Source of the DNA: Litoditis marina
Lineage: Eukaryota > Nematoda > Chromadorea > Rhabditida > Rhabditidae
NCBI GenBank assembly: GCA_964036275.1
Contig: OZ038436.1
Location: 62,001 to 126,000 of the forward strand
Direction of reading: 5' to 3'
DNA: 64,000 bases
Shown: positions 55,701 through 64,000 of the stretch, one piece after another
Numbering within the stretch: position 1 is the first letter of the stretch
Layout of the letters: the number at the start of each line of letters is the position of its first letter
The notes under the pieces: generated by a model
Told to the model about the DNA's origin: nothing
What the model saw: the letters and a program-made list of their open reading frames with translations, nothing else
The model's database searches: none
Translations under genes and position numbers: made by a program

Positions 55701-58394
55701 ATGCGGCCCTCTCATTGGGGGAGGAGCCAATGGAAGTGGATGGATCGATGCCCATGGACAACATTATACTATCGCCCCCCGCCAGCAATGAGAGGATAGA
55801 CTCGTATACGGTACGCGGAGAACTTTTATAATTAACTAATGTAACAAGACAGAGAAGAAGAGGAGAGAGAGTAAGAAAGAAGGAAAGAAAGAGAGAGAGA
55901 GAGAAAGTGCAACAATATAAATTAGAATAATGTGGATTTTAGGAATGTACAACTTTACTGGCTGTAAATAAAAAATTGGATTTGTTGTTATGATGATTTG
56001 TAGTGGGACATGATTAAGATTATCGAAAAAGGAATACATATACAGTCTAGAGTCTATAGGTAGAATACCCGTGCCGTTGACCTATGCTCATTTTTATAAG
56101 CAAAAACGGTTTGAACGCGCTAAACAGTTGACATAATCACTTTGTAGGGTAATCATGTTAATTTCAGTTGCACTGTCATTCAACTGTTTTACGTATGATA
56201 CATTTTGATTGATTTCCGTATGTTCCAGCACCCCACGTGGCCGCGTATGAGTGGTCCTCCCTCGGTGGGAGACCCGTCAATGAACCAGATCTATCCCACC
56301 CCTCCCAGTGTAATCGCGGACAACCACCAGTTCAGTCCGGTTCAGGCAGCCGCAGCCGCCGGAAGCATGATACCCACGTCGGCAGCAGCTGGGGGTCAAT
56401 CGGAGGTAGATAAAGGCACTTCACTGTTTCAGCCGTGTTACATAGGGAAGGGGTACACGGCAACTGTTTATGTCACTATTTCAGCCGTATTATATGAGAA
56501 AGGGGTCGCATCAGGGCTAACTAGATTCACTTTACGGTTTCAGCCGTACTATATAAGGTTATTAAGAAATAATTATATACTTTTGTATATAAGACGCTCC
56601 AATCTAGATGGTTTCCATTTTAGATAATTTCTTGGAAAACCTCAAAATATTGTGCATCATCAGACTTGTCCGATATTTTTTCTGAAATGTCCAATTCTTC
56701 TAATTCTTGTGTCGCTCTCATTTGGAGCGCAGATAAAACTACCGAATATTGTATGTTTCAAAATCCTCTGCCACAATTATTTTCCTTTCAGAACATTATA
56801 ACACACGTTTTCGCAGTTGAAAACAGTGAGAAAAAAAAAATGTGCCCAAAAAGTTGTAGTGTGAAAAATTGGGCCCAAAAAATTGAAGTGTGAAAAATTG
56901 TGCCCAAAAAATGGAAGTGTGAAAAATTGTGACACATTTGTTTCTCTAAAGAGAGGTACTTTGCACTTTGTATGTCTCTCGCGCGATAATGCTGTGATAC
57001 TCTTTGACACAGCTCTCAATGATCCGTATCTTGTTATGGTTTCAAATCCTGCGGATCTGTCTCGCCTGTTCTTTCTCTGCGTCTCTTTCTCTAATTGGGC
57101 GATGCCCTCAATGCGCGCTCGTTTCTCTGCGTCTCATTGCTCTAATCGCCAATACTAGATACGGCGCAGTCAGGGGGGTATGGAAGGAAACATTAGTATC
57201 GCGCGAGTGGTTCAGAAATAACCTCTCTTGCTGGAACATGTACAATATTTGGAAAAGTGAAAAAATGTGCCCAAAAAATTGTAGTGTGAAAAATTGGGCC
57301 CAAAAAATTGAAGTGTGAAAAATTGTGCCCAAAAAATTGAAGTGTGAAAAATTGTGACACAATTTTTTGAGAGATTTGTGAAAACTGCAATTTTTTGTGA
57401 GACACTTTTTTCAATTTCCTGAATCGGGACACAGCGATTCGATCGTTTGGTTTTTAGTTTAAACTTCAAATAAATGGGGACTACCCGATGTCCAATCAGA
57501 AATAATTTTAAAAAAGTGATAACTCTTCGATGGTTAAAAGTCTCATCCTAAAAATTTCATGAAATCACTAGGATTTCCTGATTTCCGAAACCATTTAGAT
57601 TGGAGCGTCTTATATAAATAGGTACAAGAATAACCAGGTTAACTTCACGGTTTCAGTCATATTTATTATATAGAGTAGGACACGTTTTCTTCTCTACTTC
57701 AAACGTTCTTTATGATTTCCTTCATGCCTATGTATATGTAGTTTCAGCCAGTTTCTGCCTTGGACCTAATTTCGTCCTCAATCAGTCAACAGGTGAAGCA
57801 GGAGCTTGAAGACGAATCAATGGAGGTATGTGATATCTTTCATAGTTGTCAAATGTCAAACGTGTGACGTCATTTTTCACGTTTATATGATCATTGTGAT
57901 TTGTAGATTGCAGATGGTACGCGGCCTATTGTGATGGTATTTTGGTCTTGAAAACGACACGAGTTTTGTCGTATGTGCCTGCCTCATATTTCAAGTTGTA
58001 CGTGTAACGTGATGCGTGATATATTTTCCAGACCTCGCAATTTGTGCCCGTCAAGAAATATCCGATGACCTACGTGGAAGAAGAACCCGAAACGTGGCCG
58101 CTGCCGGAAAACAGCAAAATGGTACGTCGATTCTAAACGTGTTTTTTCTTCTAAACGTGTATTAGTTTCAGGTCTAGAAAAGTGATTATGAGAAACACAA
58201 AAAAGTGAGTACGTGTGACTAAAAGTTCGCAAACTTAGTGTTGTCTTCAATTGTTGGAACATCGCATAGGTGCGATATCACTGTCAACTGGCCGGGGGAT
58301 TCTTAACTATGAAGAAACCGATAACTATCCCAAACTTTCATCATCAACAATTTTTATGATTATTCAGTAAGATTAGTCAGACCGATTAGTCGGG

Positions 58395-58466
<72 letters not shown>

Positions 58467-61400
58467 GGTAACATTTCAGTTTTCGCTGCTGAAAAGCGTT
58501 GAATCCCTGTCGAAAGGCTCGTATTCGAAACGAACATATCGATTGGACGGTGGTGGGAGATTCGCCGTTGACGAGGTCGGTTATGGTTGATTTCATGCTT
58601 TTCCTACATATCCAGAAGTACTTGGAAAACTGATTCATACACGCAAATCACGCAATCTGATTCTTTTTCTGTTTGCCAAGGCAACGTGATTAGTTGGAAG
58701 ACGAACATGGACACATGATTAACGATTGAATATGAAGCTGCTCCATTCTAACTTACTGTTGTTTGTGAGACACAGAAATGGGTTGAAAGTTCAGAAGCTT
58801 CAAAGTCCTATAGGTATTCAATTATTGAGCTTTTATCACTTTTGACTCCTTCTTCCAGGTGGGTAGTACACCATTTATTCATCTACCCGGACCTGTTTTG
58901 CGTATATTAGGTAATTTTATTCGAAAATGATATATCCGTGTCACTAGGACTTCTTTATTTCAACTGTTTGTCTTGCAGGTGTCGCGAATATCGATTGACA
59001 CGAAACCCCGCCCCCTTGAAATGCCTCCCGATTATCAGAAACTGCTGCGACAGATGTCAACAGCTAGACAACAGACGAAGACCACGGTACGAAATAATTA
59101 GAGAGTCATATCTCATATAGATAGAAAGAGACTAGGAATTGGAAGAAAGAATAAGGAAAACCTTGCTTTTTTCTGAGAGAAAACTCCTAGTTGGTCTATT
59201 GCTAACCTTAATTACATAGGCATTTCGAGCGAATATCAGTCCAAGACGGTTTACATATGCAACTGGGTTACATGTAGTCAAAATGCAGTGGCATTTGTAG
59301 AAAACTATTGGTTACGTTTCAAATGATACAAATATAGGCGCGGATTTGTTGTAGCATGAGCATACTGCATACACCAGTAAGGTGCGACTATTCTATGAAA
59401 CGCAGTCTGCTTCCCTAGTTTAATTCGCAAAACTTCTTGGTTTTTGATGAATAGGCAATTTCTTTTTTACTGAGGCATGCCAACAGACTGTACTCAGTTT
59501 GGCCCTCGGTAAAAAGCGGTTTTGGCTAAAAACGGAGATCGGCTGGAACAACCCTAATTTACTTGTATTTGCCTGAAATACGTGTCCCATTTGGCAGGTT
59601 GCCAGCGACGCTTCTCTGGCCCCGCCCCCTCCGTTGTCGTACCGCGTTCCTTCCGTCGGGTCATCCGCCCTCAACACCGCCTCTCCGGTGGGATCACTAC
59701 GGAGCAATACCGCCTACAAGGTACGAAACATTTGAGTGGAAGAGTGGTCAAAACGAAGTTATTTTGGGGAAAATGATGCTGCAAAATGTATATGCACACC
59801 AGCTACGCTCGACAAAAATGCAGTTTTCAAGTTCTCTCCGCCCTTTCGGACATGTTTACTGTACTTGAGTGTGCCTGCAGGTCTCGTTTGGACCCGGTCC
59901 CGCTATGCCCCCGAATATGGGTGGTCCCCAGCAGCAGATGATGGGTGGCCACATGGGAATGGGATACGGACCACCCGGACAGGTTAGTAACACATTTGGC
60001 CTCAATAACAAAGAGGTAAAATACTACCAATCATCGGTAAAATAGTTGAATACTGGTACAACTAAAATGAACGTGTTTGACCCTAAAAATGGGTATGAAC
60101 CCCTTGAAAAGTACTTATTTCTCTCGCTTACTTTGAAACAGTTTTGCTTTAAAAATGAGCATGGGTCCGCGCAATTTTCACGGTATATTTTACCTATGCC
60201 GCCAATGGTTTCATATTGAACTTGAAATCTTGCGACCCCTTTTTTTCGCGCCGCGATCCCTCCAAAACTTCGATTTTTGCCTGTATTTTGCTCACTCATT
60301 GTCAATTATGTTTGACGTTCATCAGTTTCAATTCGCGGCCTCTAATTTTTACATGAATCTGTTCGTGACCCTATATCCTATAACAGGACTTCTACGATGG
60401 GGCTACTTTTTCTCCAGACTGGGGGTTTTGAACTTAACTTCTGGATTGGTTATAGTTGTGATTCGATTACTCATCACGTGTTTTAGATGGGAATGCATCG
60501 CGCTGGTGGTCCGGCAATGATGGCTGGTCGTGGTGGACTGCCCCCCTACGGAACGATGGCGGGGGCCAATCCGTATCATGGAGGTCCCGGACAATTCCCC
60601 GGGGGAGGACCACCCACCACGTTTGGGGGACAACCGCCGCAGCCCACCAACGGATACGGCACGGTACAACAGCTGAACAACTTTGTCAACGGACCTATGT
60701 GAGTTGATGGGGGCTTAAATGTAGTTTTTTTGGGTTCAATGTGACTGGGTTTCATGTTTGTTCGAGTTTCGTGAGAAATGGAAGTTGCTTCTCCAGAGAT
60801 TTTGCATTTTCGTTGTATGATAATCATAAAATTTGGCAGTTTTTTATACTTTTCGGACCTCACTATGATTTTGTGTTTATATGACATAACTACTGTTACT
60901 TATTTGTATCTTGTTGTTGTTTAGGCCCCCGAACATGTACGGAATGGGAGGACCCCACCAGCAGCCGATGGGCGGAATGGGTGGTCCCCCTGGGCCGATG
61001 GGTGGTCCCACCGGACAGTTGGGTGGCCCCATGAATGCTCACCACATTAATCAACCGGGTGGTCCCACGCCAATGGGAATGTATGGCTCGCCGCAGGTGA
61101 GAGCAGTTATTTTTTTGCTTGTCAAACTGAACTGGTGTTTGAGGGAGATAACAGATAACACATTTGGAGTTTCTCGCTTTTGTCGAATATCTTATATTAT
61201 ATGGGACGACTATAAATCTATAGTTTTACCTGTACTCATGCTCTTTTTTCTATTGAGCGCATTCAAAACGTGATCGAAAAAAAACGAAGCTTCTGAGTTC
61301 ACGAGGTGGTAAATTACAAATGAAATGCATGAAGATTTTCCATCAAAAATGTGCAGTTTTCTGCGATGTTGACAGAAAAGAAGTCCGTTCTTTCATGAAT

Positions 61401-63687
61401 TTGTCCCTGTTATTTCTATTTTCGACAATAAGTTTTGTTTAGATGATGCCCTCCTCGACGCCTTCTTCATATGGGGGAATGGACTCCAACATGCAACAAC
61501 AACAACAACAACATCCGGCCATGACAACCACTGGGTACGTTCTCTACTCTGTCACCTTTTCTTCCACCAGTTTGCATCTCAAATGCGAACAAATTCACTT
61601 TAATTGACGACAAATTTTGCTTTTCTAACCCGCCCATACTATTATAATACTCTTTTCTCTGACATTGACATGGGAATAGTTTGTGTTCGTCATAGTTCAT
61701 CTTGTATGCATTCGATTAGAATATGTCTTTCGCTTCCTTTTCAGCTGTCAATAGTGTGAATTCGCTCGCTAAACTCGTTGTTATTTCACATTTCTCATAT
61801 CTTCTAAGAATGATATGATCGAGATAAACTCGCAAAAAGCTAGAGAAACCATACATTTGTTAATATGTAAGACGTATAGATACAAATCACAAACGATCGT
61901 CGAAATACGTAAAACGTGTGATTTCAGTGGTTACATGCCGAACCAATATGGTTCAATGGGTGCGGGAGGTGGTCCTATGACGTCACAACAAATGCACGCC
62001 ATGCGAATGCAACAACAACAACAACAACAGAACATGCAACAGGTACAGTTGGTTGATTTACTAACAAGCATACACCAGTAAGTTCCGAATATTCAACAAA
62101 AAGGAGTTGGTTTTTCGATCTAGGCACTTGAACATTGAGGATTTTTACTCAAAATTAGACAGATTCTTGTCTTTTCGGCGGACAAGAAGCTCGTTTTTCT
62201 GACTATTCGGGATTCTGGAATTCAGCCCTAACGTTGGATACTTGCAGACCCCTGGCGGTATGCAGATGATGCGTGCCCAGGGCGGTCCTCAGGGACAGCT
62301 CGGGCCGCCCGTTCCCGTCTCGACTACGGTATCTAGAGAGAGCACGATTGCCCCCCACGCGGAGGGAACCAGTCTCGTGTTGGCCATCATACTACAGGTA
62401 CGTATATAGTACAGTAAGTACCTGGGTGGAATTTCTTTTCATAAAACCTGTTGTTTCAATGAAATTATTCAAAGTTTCGTTTGTACGCTGCCACACGCTT
62501 GCAAGTTCAGTTTGCACGCTGAGGGGGAATTTCGAGAACTTTATACCCCTAATTTTATTCTCAGATTGGATGTTGGTTTTAAGTTTTAGTGAGGTTTCTT
62601 TTTTATATATGATCTATACTGTTTGATACTGGGTAGTCTCTTTTTTCATTATATCTTCATTTTGAATATTTCCAGGATACCATTCTGGATCTGCACTATG
62701 ACACTGTGTTTGATGCATGTCCCATTTGCTCGTGTTACACTTCGATAAAAGCCAGGTTAGATTTTTGAGTATATCGATTTTTTGAATAATCAATCGTACC
62801 TTTTTCTGCTGTGCCTATGCCTAGGCATGATATTTTCTCACTTTTATGCATCATCCGTACATAACCCTGGGTCTGTACATAACTTAATTGGCTTCACAAT
62901 GAACTTCATTACTATTCTTGTTGTTATTATGTTTTATAATTGTTTGTGTATTCTAGGGAACTGGGTCTGTACATAACCCCTCCAGACGCCCTTCGTCTCT
63001 CCACTCAACAACAGCAACAGACCATCCATAGTTGGAGCGGATTTGGAAATGGACAGGGGCACGGAGTCACGTGCAATTGCGGATTCAGGCGGGGGCAGAA
63101 CATAGTGTAATAGCAGGCCAATCACAAAAGTAACCGAGGTCACCATAGGTGTCGAACCTCCAATTGTTTTGAGGTCGGTTACTTTTGTCGTCGGTTACTT
63201 CATGGCTACTTTTGTCGTCGGTTACTTTTGTGATTGACCGTAAAAGCATACCCCAGAAAAGTTGTCCGGTTAGCCAGAAGAAAAACGGACAAAACGGTGA
63301 AATAGTATCGGTTTCAAGAGTTGAACGTTTTATACCACAAAAAGAGACACGTCATAGGAGTCCCATGGGTTGTTTCCCGAAATCTCGAATAACTTGTGGT
63401 CTCCCCTAGTTCAATCTGCGAATATGGTCAATAGAAAATTCGGAGCAAATTTTGATTAGTTTAGTGTGTGCTATTTAATGTGTAGAAGTTGGAAAACAGT
63501 ATCTGCCCTTCGCTGTCACAATTGTTATATTCCATGTGAAACGTTTCAGTGCGGTTCGCCATCGCTACTTGTCGCTGCAGTCTGGTCTTTTCCCCGAGGA
63601 TTCGAAGGAGGCCACGGCCAACGACAACTCAATTGCACCGGTCGGCACCTCCATCGAGGGAGCTATTCCCATCAGCAGCCAGATATG
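41277..63687 (+). CDS. MED13: Mediator complex subunit 13 (MED13), 5' two-thirds of the gene
   Basis: MED13 links the CDK8/cyclin C/MED12 kinase module to core Mediator in the nucleus. I place 37 exons, all in consistent phase (4,310 nt, about 1,436 codons): 41277-41330, 41997-42107, 42886-42981, 43397-43463, 43905-43957, 44650-44786, 45405-45509, 45918-46020, 46268-46348, 46567-46738, 47883-48051, 48323-48402, 48679-48814, 49054-49254, 49548-49629, 50321-50412, 50731-50844, 51087-51168, 51628-51756, 54366-54473, 54863-54974, 55650-55810, 56229-56405, 57748-57825, 58032-58121, 58480-58575, 58979-59086, 59598-59720, 59881-59982, 60487-60698, 60925-61096, 61443-61534, 61928-62042, 62248-62397, 62676-62755, 62957-63088 and 63550-63687. 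The start [18 protein letters not shown] matches the MED13 N-terminus, and ATG 41277 sits in CCAAATGG. The rest of the gene lies off the right edge. Confidence 0.96.
41576..41969 (+). repeat. MITE family E, copy with a nested hAT MITE
   Basis: Begins CATACCCGAGTAAAGTTGTC and ends CGGACCTTACTGGTGTATG, inverse to each other. It is flanked on both sides by the same 15 bases, GCTTGTTGATATATT. The right flank runs straight into the acceptor of MED13 exon 2. A family H element (41700-41914) is inserted inside. Confidence 0.88.
41700..41914 (+). mobile_element. hAT-type MITE family H, copy 1 (nested)
   Basis: Ends CATACACCGCGAAGGCCCC and GGCCCTTGGCGATGTATG are inverted repeats. Flanked by an exact 8-bp duplication TTACGTAT. 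The interior has two copies of 'gggtcgcg'-type sequence in inverse arrangement. Sister copies are at 49681 and 51208. Confidence 0.9.
42121..42297 (+). repeat. MITE family E, copy in MED13 intron 2
   Basis: CATACACCAGTAAAGTTGTC to CAGACCTTACTAGTGTATG. It is flanked on the left by GTTGGTACTTAAT and on the right by GTTGGTACTTAGT, a 13-bp duplication with one mismatch. The left flank is the 5' splice site of intron 2 itself, so a donor-like copy now also follows the element. Confidence 0.85.
42587..42727. repeat. Foldback element with 'ggccgtattcaccag' ends
   Basis: The left arm 'ggccgtattcaccagtcctc' is inverse to the right arm 'gggatcttggtgaatacggc'; inner arms 'ccgcgggaaggtagggcacg' and 'acgcgggaagc'. 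Confidence 0.8.
43005..43157 (+). repeat. MITE family E, diverged copy in MED13 intron 3
   Basis: 'acaccagtaaggttctacca' to 'ggtcatctttactggggtat', inverse ends, degraded interior. Confidence 0.6.
43995..44165 (+). mobile_element. MITE family E, copy with 8-bp target duplication
   Basis: A complete copy, CATACACCAGTAAAGTTGTC to CAGACCTTACTGGTGTATG, flanked by exact GTATCATT on both sides. An 8-bp duplication fits hAT (also P or Merlin). Confidence 0.88.
44871..44925 (+). other. MED13: Duplicated 3' end and splice donor of MED13 exon 6
   Basis: 'aacatctcatctcacagtca' and the following 'ttgac' ... 'tttgtactttgatc' repeat the end of exon 6 and its donor (44770-44820) about 100 bp downstream. 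It could act as a second, decoy 5' splice site. Confidence 0.75.
44931..45250 (+). repeat. Family E-like element, degraded, in MED13 intron 6
   Basis: It starts CATACACCAGTAAGGTTCAA. The expected inverse end is only faintly visible ('aatcggggtatcacacc'). Confidence 0.5.
46936..47294 (+). repeat. Dispersed repeat, copy 2 (pair at 940-1196)
   Basis: From 'aggtgaaaagtcgcgggcct' to 'agtcccttgacatttcacct', so its ends are roughly inverse. The right 155 bp match copy 1. Confidence 0.65.
47308..47467. repeat. Short foldback relative of family D, copy 2
   Basis: CTCAGAACGATTGGCGCCAA to 'ggctggaaattgtctgag', with an inner hairpin 'agcgagagagtgtgcaggtc' / 'gacctgcacactctctcgct'. Confidence 0.85.
47883..51756 (+). 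CDS. MED13: MED13: Cys-containing block and disordered middle (exons 11-19)
   Basis: About residues 327-688. Exon 12 (48323-48402) carries [17 protein letters not shown], matching the conserved WDFV...CSC block of animal MED13. The rest is largely disordered: RRQSRRK, a Ser/Glu-rich stretch with [30 protein letters not shown], the unusual Tyr-rich [10 protein letters not shown], and [16 protein letters not shown]. Low conservation is usual here for the family. The exons are fixed by phase, not by homology, except for exon 12. Confidence 0.88.
48475..48510 (+). other. MED13: Duplicated 5' end of MED13 exon 13
   Basis: 'gtgagcaaccggatgagccg' resembles the start of exon 13 ('gtgagaaaccggatgagccg' at 48679) with one mismatch over 20 bases, then diverges. 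The source exon lies about 200 bp downstream. Confidence 0.6.
49681..49895 (+). mobile_element. hAT-type MITE family H, copy 2
   Basis: CATATACCACCAGGGCCTC to GGCCCTTGGCGGTGTATG, flanked by exact 8-bp AATAAGTA (49673-49680 and 49896-49903). In MED13 intron 15. Confidence 0.92.
50543..50660. repeat. Foldback MITE family B, copy 4
   Basis: 'agagacgattatgtagtcca' against 'gattggtcgtcatgtttc', inner 'ttcttcaaactgc' against 'gcaggtcgaagg'. In MED13 intron 16. Confidence 0.75.
51208..51423 (+). mobile_element. hAT-type MITE family H, copy 3
   Basis: CATACACCGCCAAGGCCTC to GACCCTTGGTGATGTATG, flanked by exact 8-bp AGAACTGC (51200-51207 and 51424-51431). In MED13 intron 18. Confidence 0.92.
52150..52181 (+). 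other. MED13: Exon-like fragment resembling the start of MED13 exon 20
   Basis: 'aaggacgattactatccgcg' would read KDDYYPR; exon 20 begins KDEYYPR ('aaggacgagtactaccctag'). A pyrimidine-rich run precedes it, but there is no AG acceptor at the matching place. The hAT element begins 9 bp downstream. Confidence 0.45.
52858..53460. repeat. Tandem repeat (about 130 bp) with TGACGTCA sites inside the hAT element
   Basis: Diverged units contain 'tcaaaaatgacgtcatctgg' and 'tctcagaatacgtcactttt'. Perfect TGACGTCA occurs at 52858, 53011, 53114, 53141, 53251, 53278, 53381 and 53408. Confidence 0.88.
54030..54275. repeat. CGAGTTTTCGAG low-complexity terminal repeat of the hAT element
   Basis: Tandem and inverted TCGAGTT / AACTCGA motifs; open frames in all directions are compositional. 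Confidence 0.85.
54366..58121 (+). CDS. MED13: MED13: YPTPPS block and SUMO-like motif (exons 20-25)
   Basis: About residues 689-930. Exon 20 has the basic run [13 protein letters not shown]. Exon 23 carries [20 protein letters not shown], which matches the conserved MYPTPPS...FSP block of MED13. Exon 24 has [17 protein letters not shown] fits the psi-K-x-E SUMO consensus followed by acidic residues, and lies where vertebrate MED13 has a similar psi-KxE motif. Exon 25, [18 protein letters not shown], matches the S-x-F-x-P-x-K block that follows. The intron before exon 20 holds a 2.1-kb hAT element. Confidence 0.92.
56415..56560 (+). repeat. Short tandem repeat of acceptor-like motifs in MED13 intron 23
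   Basis: 'tttcagccgt' recurs at 56429, 56483 and 56538, about 54 bp apart, each followed by an AT-rich 'tat' run. A related unit ('cggtttcagtcatatttatt') lies beyond the inserted element at 57650. Confidence 0.65.
56586..57616. mobile_element. 1,031-bp TIR element in MED13 intron 23
   Basis: Ends TATATAAGACGCTCCAATCT and AGATTGGAGCGTCTTATATA are inverse for about 30 bp with one mismatch. Inside are two blocks (56830-56935 and 57260-57362) of a 33-bp tandem unit 'gcccaaaaaattgaagtgtg'. The TATA-flanked ends would fit a TA-target (Tc1/mariner-like) element. No transposase is encoded. Confidence 0.85.
58398..58466. repeat. (TA)n microsatellite next to MED13 exon 26
   Basis: A pure TA repeat of about 34 units ends 14 bp before the acceptor of exon 26 (58480), so it occupies the polypyrimidine/branch-point side of the intron. 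Confidence 0.95.
58480..62397 (+). CDS. MED13: MED13: Gly/Met/Pro/Gln-rich expansion (exons 26-34)
   Basis: About residues 931-1320. Exons 26-28 carry [30 protein letters not shown] and a Ser/Pro linker. Exons 29-34 are strongly low-complexity: repeats of MGGP, such as [20 protein letters not shown], plus CAA-coded glutamine runs (MQQQQQQH and [14 protein letters not shown]). Exon 34 returns to conserved sequence with [12 protein letters not shown]. Vertebrate MED13 is Pro/Ser/Thr-rich at this position and I do not recall such GGP repeats there. All exon borders are in phase, so the low-complexity part is truly in the reading frame. Confidence 0.9.
62676..63687 (+). CDS. MED13: MED13: start of the conserved Cys-rich / MID-side region (exons 35-37)
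   Basis: About residues 1321-1436. [20 protein letters not shown], then [16 protein letters not shown], then [20 protein letters not shown] match the family's FDSCCIC ... DVGVYIPDP ... CTCGFSAV block, including all the cysteine pairs. An insert with QQQQQ (exon 36) separates them. To join exon 36 to exon 37 with this match, intron 36 must use a GC donor (TTCAG|gcgggg at 63089). The exon ends ISSQIW with donor TATG|gtgggg at 63687. Confidence 0.92.
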
Positions 63688-63807
63688 GTGGGGAATTCAC
63701 ACGTGGAATACGTGAAAATTGTGGTCGAAGAGAGAGTGTGCAAATCAGAGAGTCGCTACGCCATTTACACTTGTCACCGAACGATAACTTCCACCTTTCT
63801 GGGCCAA

Positions 63808-64000
63808 TTACACATGCAACCGGGTTGCATGCAACCAAAATGCAACCAGGTTGCATGTGTAAAAACAGTTTGGTTGCTTTCCAAATGCAACCGGGTTGCT
63901 TTTGGTTGCTTTTCAAATGCAACCAAATGCAACCAAATTGCATTAAAAACCTGAACATGTCCAAAAATTGAGTGTTTGGTTGCATTTGAAAAGCAACCAA
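63808..64000. repeat. TGCAACC-rich repeat, copy 2 (cut by window edge)
   Basis: Same nested inverted 'tgcaacc' / 'ggttgca' motifs and 'ttacacatgcaaccgg' start as 4400-4640. Confidence 0.8.

Overview
This is a window of animal (metazoan, most likely invertebrate) nuclear DNA. It is AT-rich, its genes are split into short exons (about 50-210 nt) by introns with GT-AG borders, and small non-coding transposons are packed into introns and spacers. I cannot name the species. I see no rRNA, CRISPR array, operon or transposon-encoded protein gene.

Three genes lie on the + strand. (1) About 2.0-18.8 kb: the 3' part of a JNK-interacting protein 1/2 (JIP1, MAPK8IP1/2, fly Aplip1) orthologue. Eleven phase-compatible exons give an SH3 domain, a PTB domain and the kinesin-light-chain-binding C-terminus ending TEDIYLE. 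The N-terminus lies upstream of the window. (2) About 21.1-32.2 kb: a provisional gene for a single-pass membrane protein that I do not recognise. Its last exons (transmembrane segment and cytoplasmic tail) are well supported; the upstream exon chain is less certain and one candidate exon has an in-frame TGA. (3) 41.28 kb to the right edge: MED13, the Mediator kinase-module subunit. I place 37 exons (about 1,436 codons) from the start codon to the beginning of the MID-like region; the C-terminal half lies beyond the window.

The space between exons is dominated by mobile-element debris. At least ten families of short terminal-inverted-repeat or foldback elements (MITEs) are present, several in 2-8 copies. 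Two hAT-type families can be defined here by exact 8-bp target-site duplications: a roughly 215-bp family (3 copies) and a 2,094-bp element in a MED13 intron. Other repeats are a 345-bp tandem array (5 units), a 758-bp element in two near-identical copies, tRNA-derived SINE-like pieces, and long CT/GA tracts including a 1-kb pyrimidine-strand minisatellite.

The genes are not obviously functionally linked: one is a JNK/kinesin scaffold, one an unidentified membrane protein, one a transcriptional co-regulator. The most useful leads are the mobile-element biology (nested insertions, an empty/filled site pair, long target duplications), exon-fragment duplications in MED13 introns, a probable GC-AG intron in MED13, a Gly/Met/Pro/Gln-rich expansion in MED13, and the identity of the middle gene.
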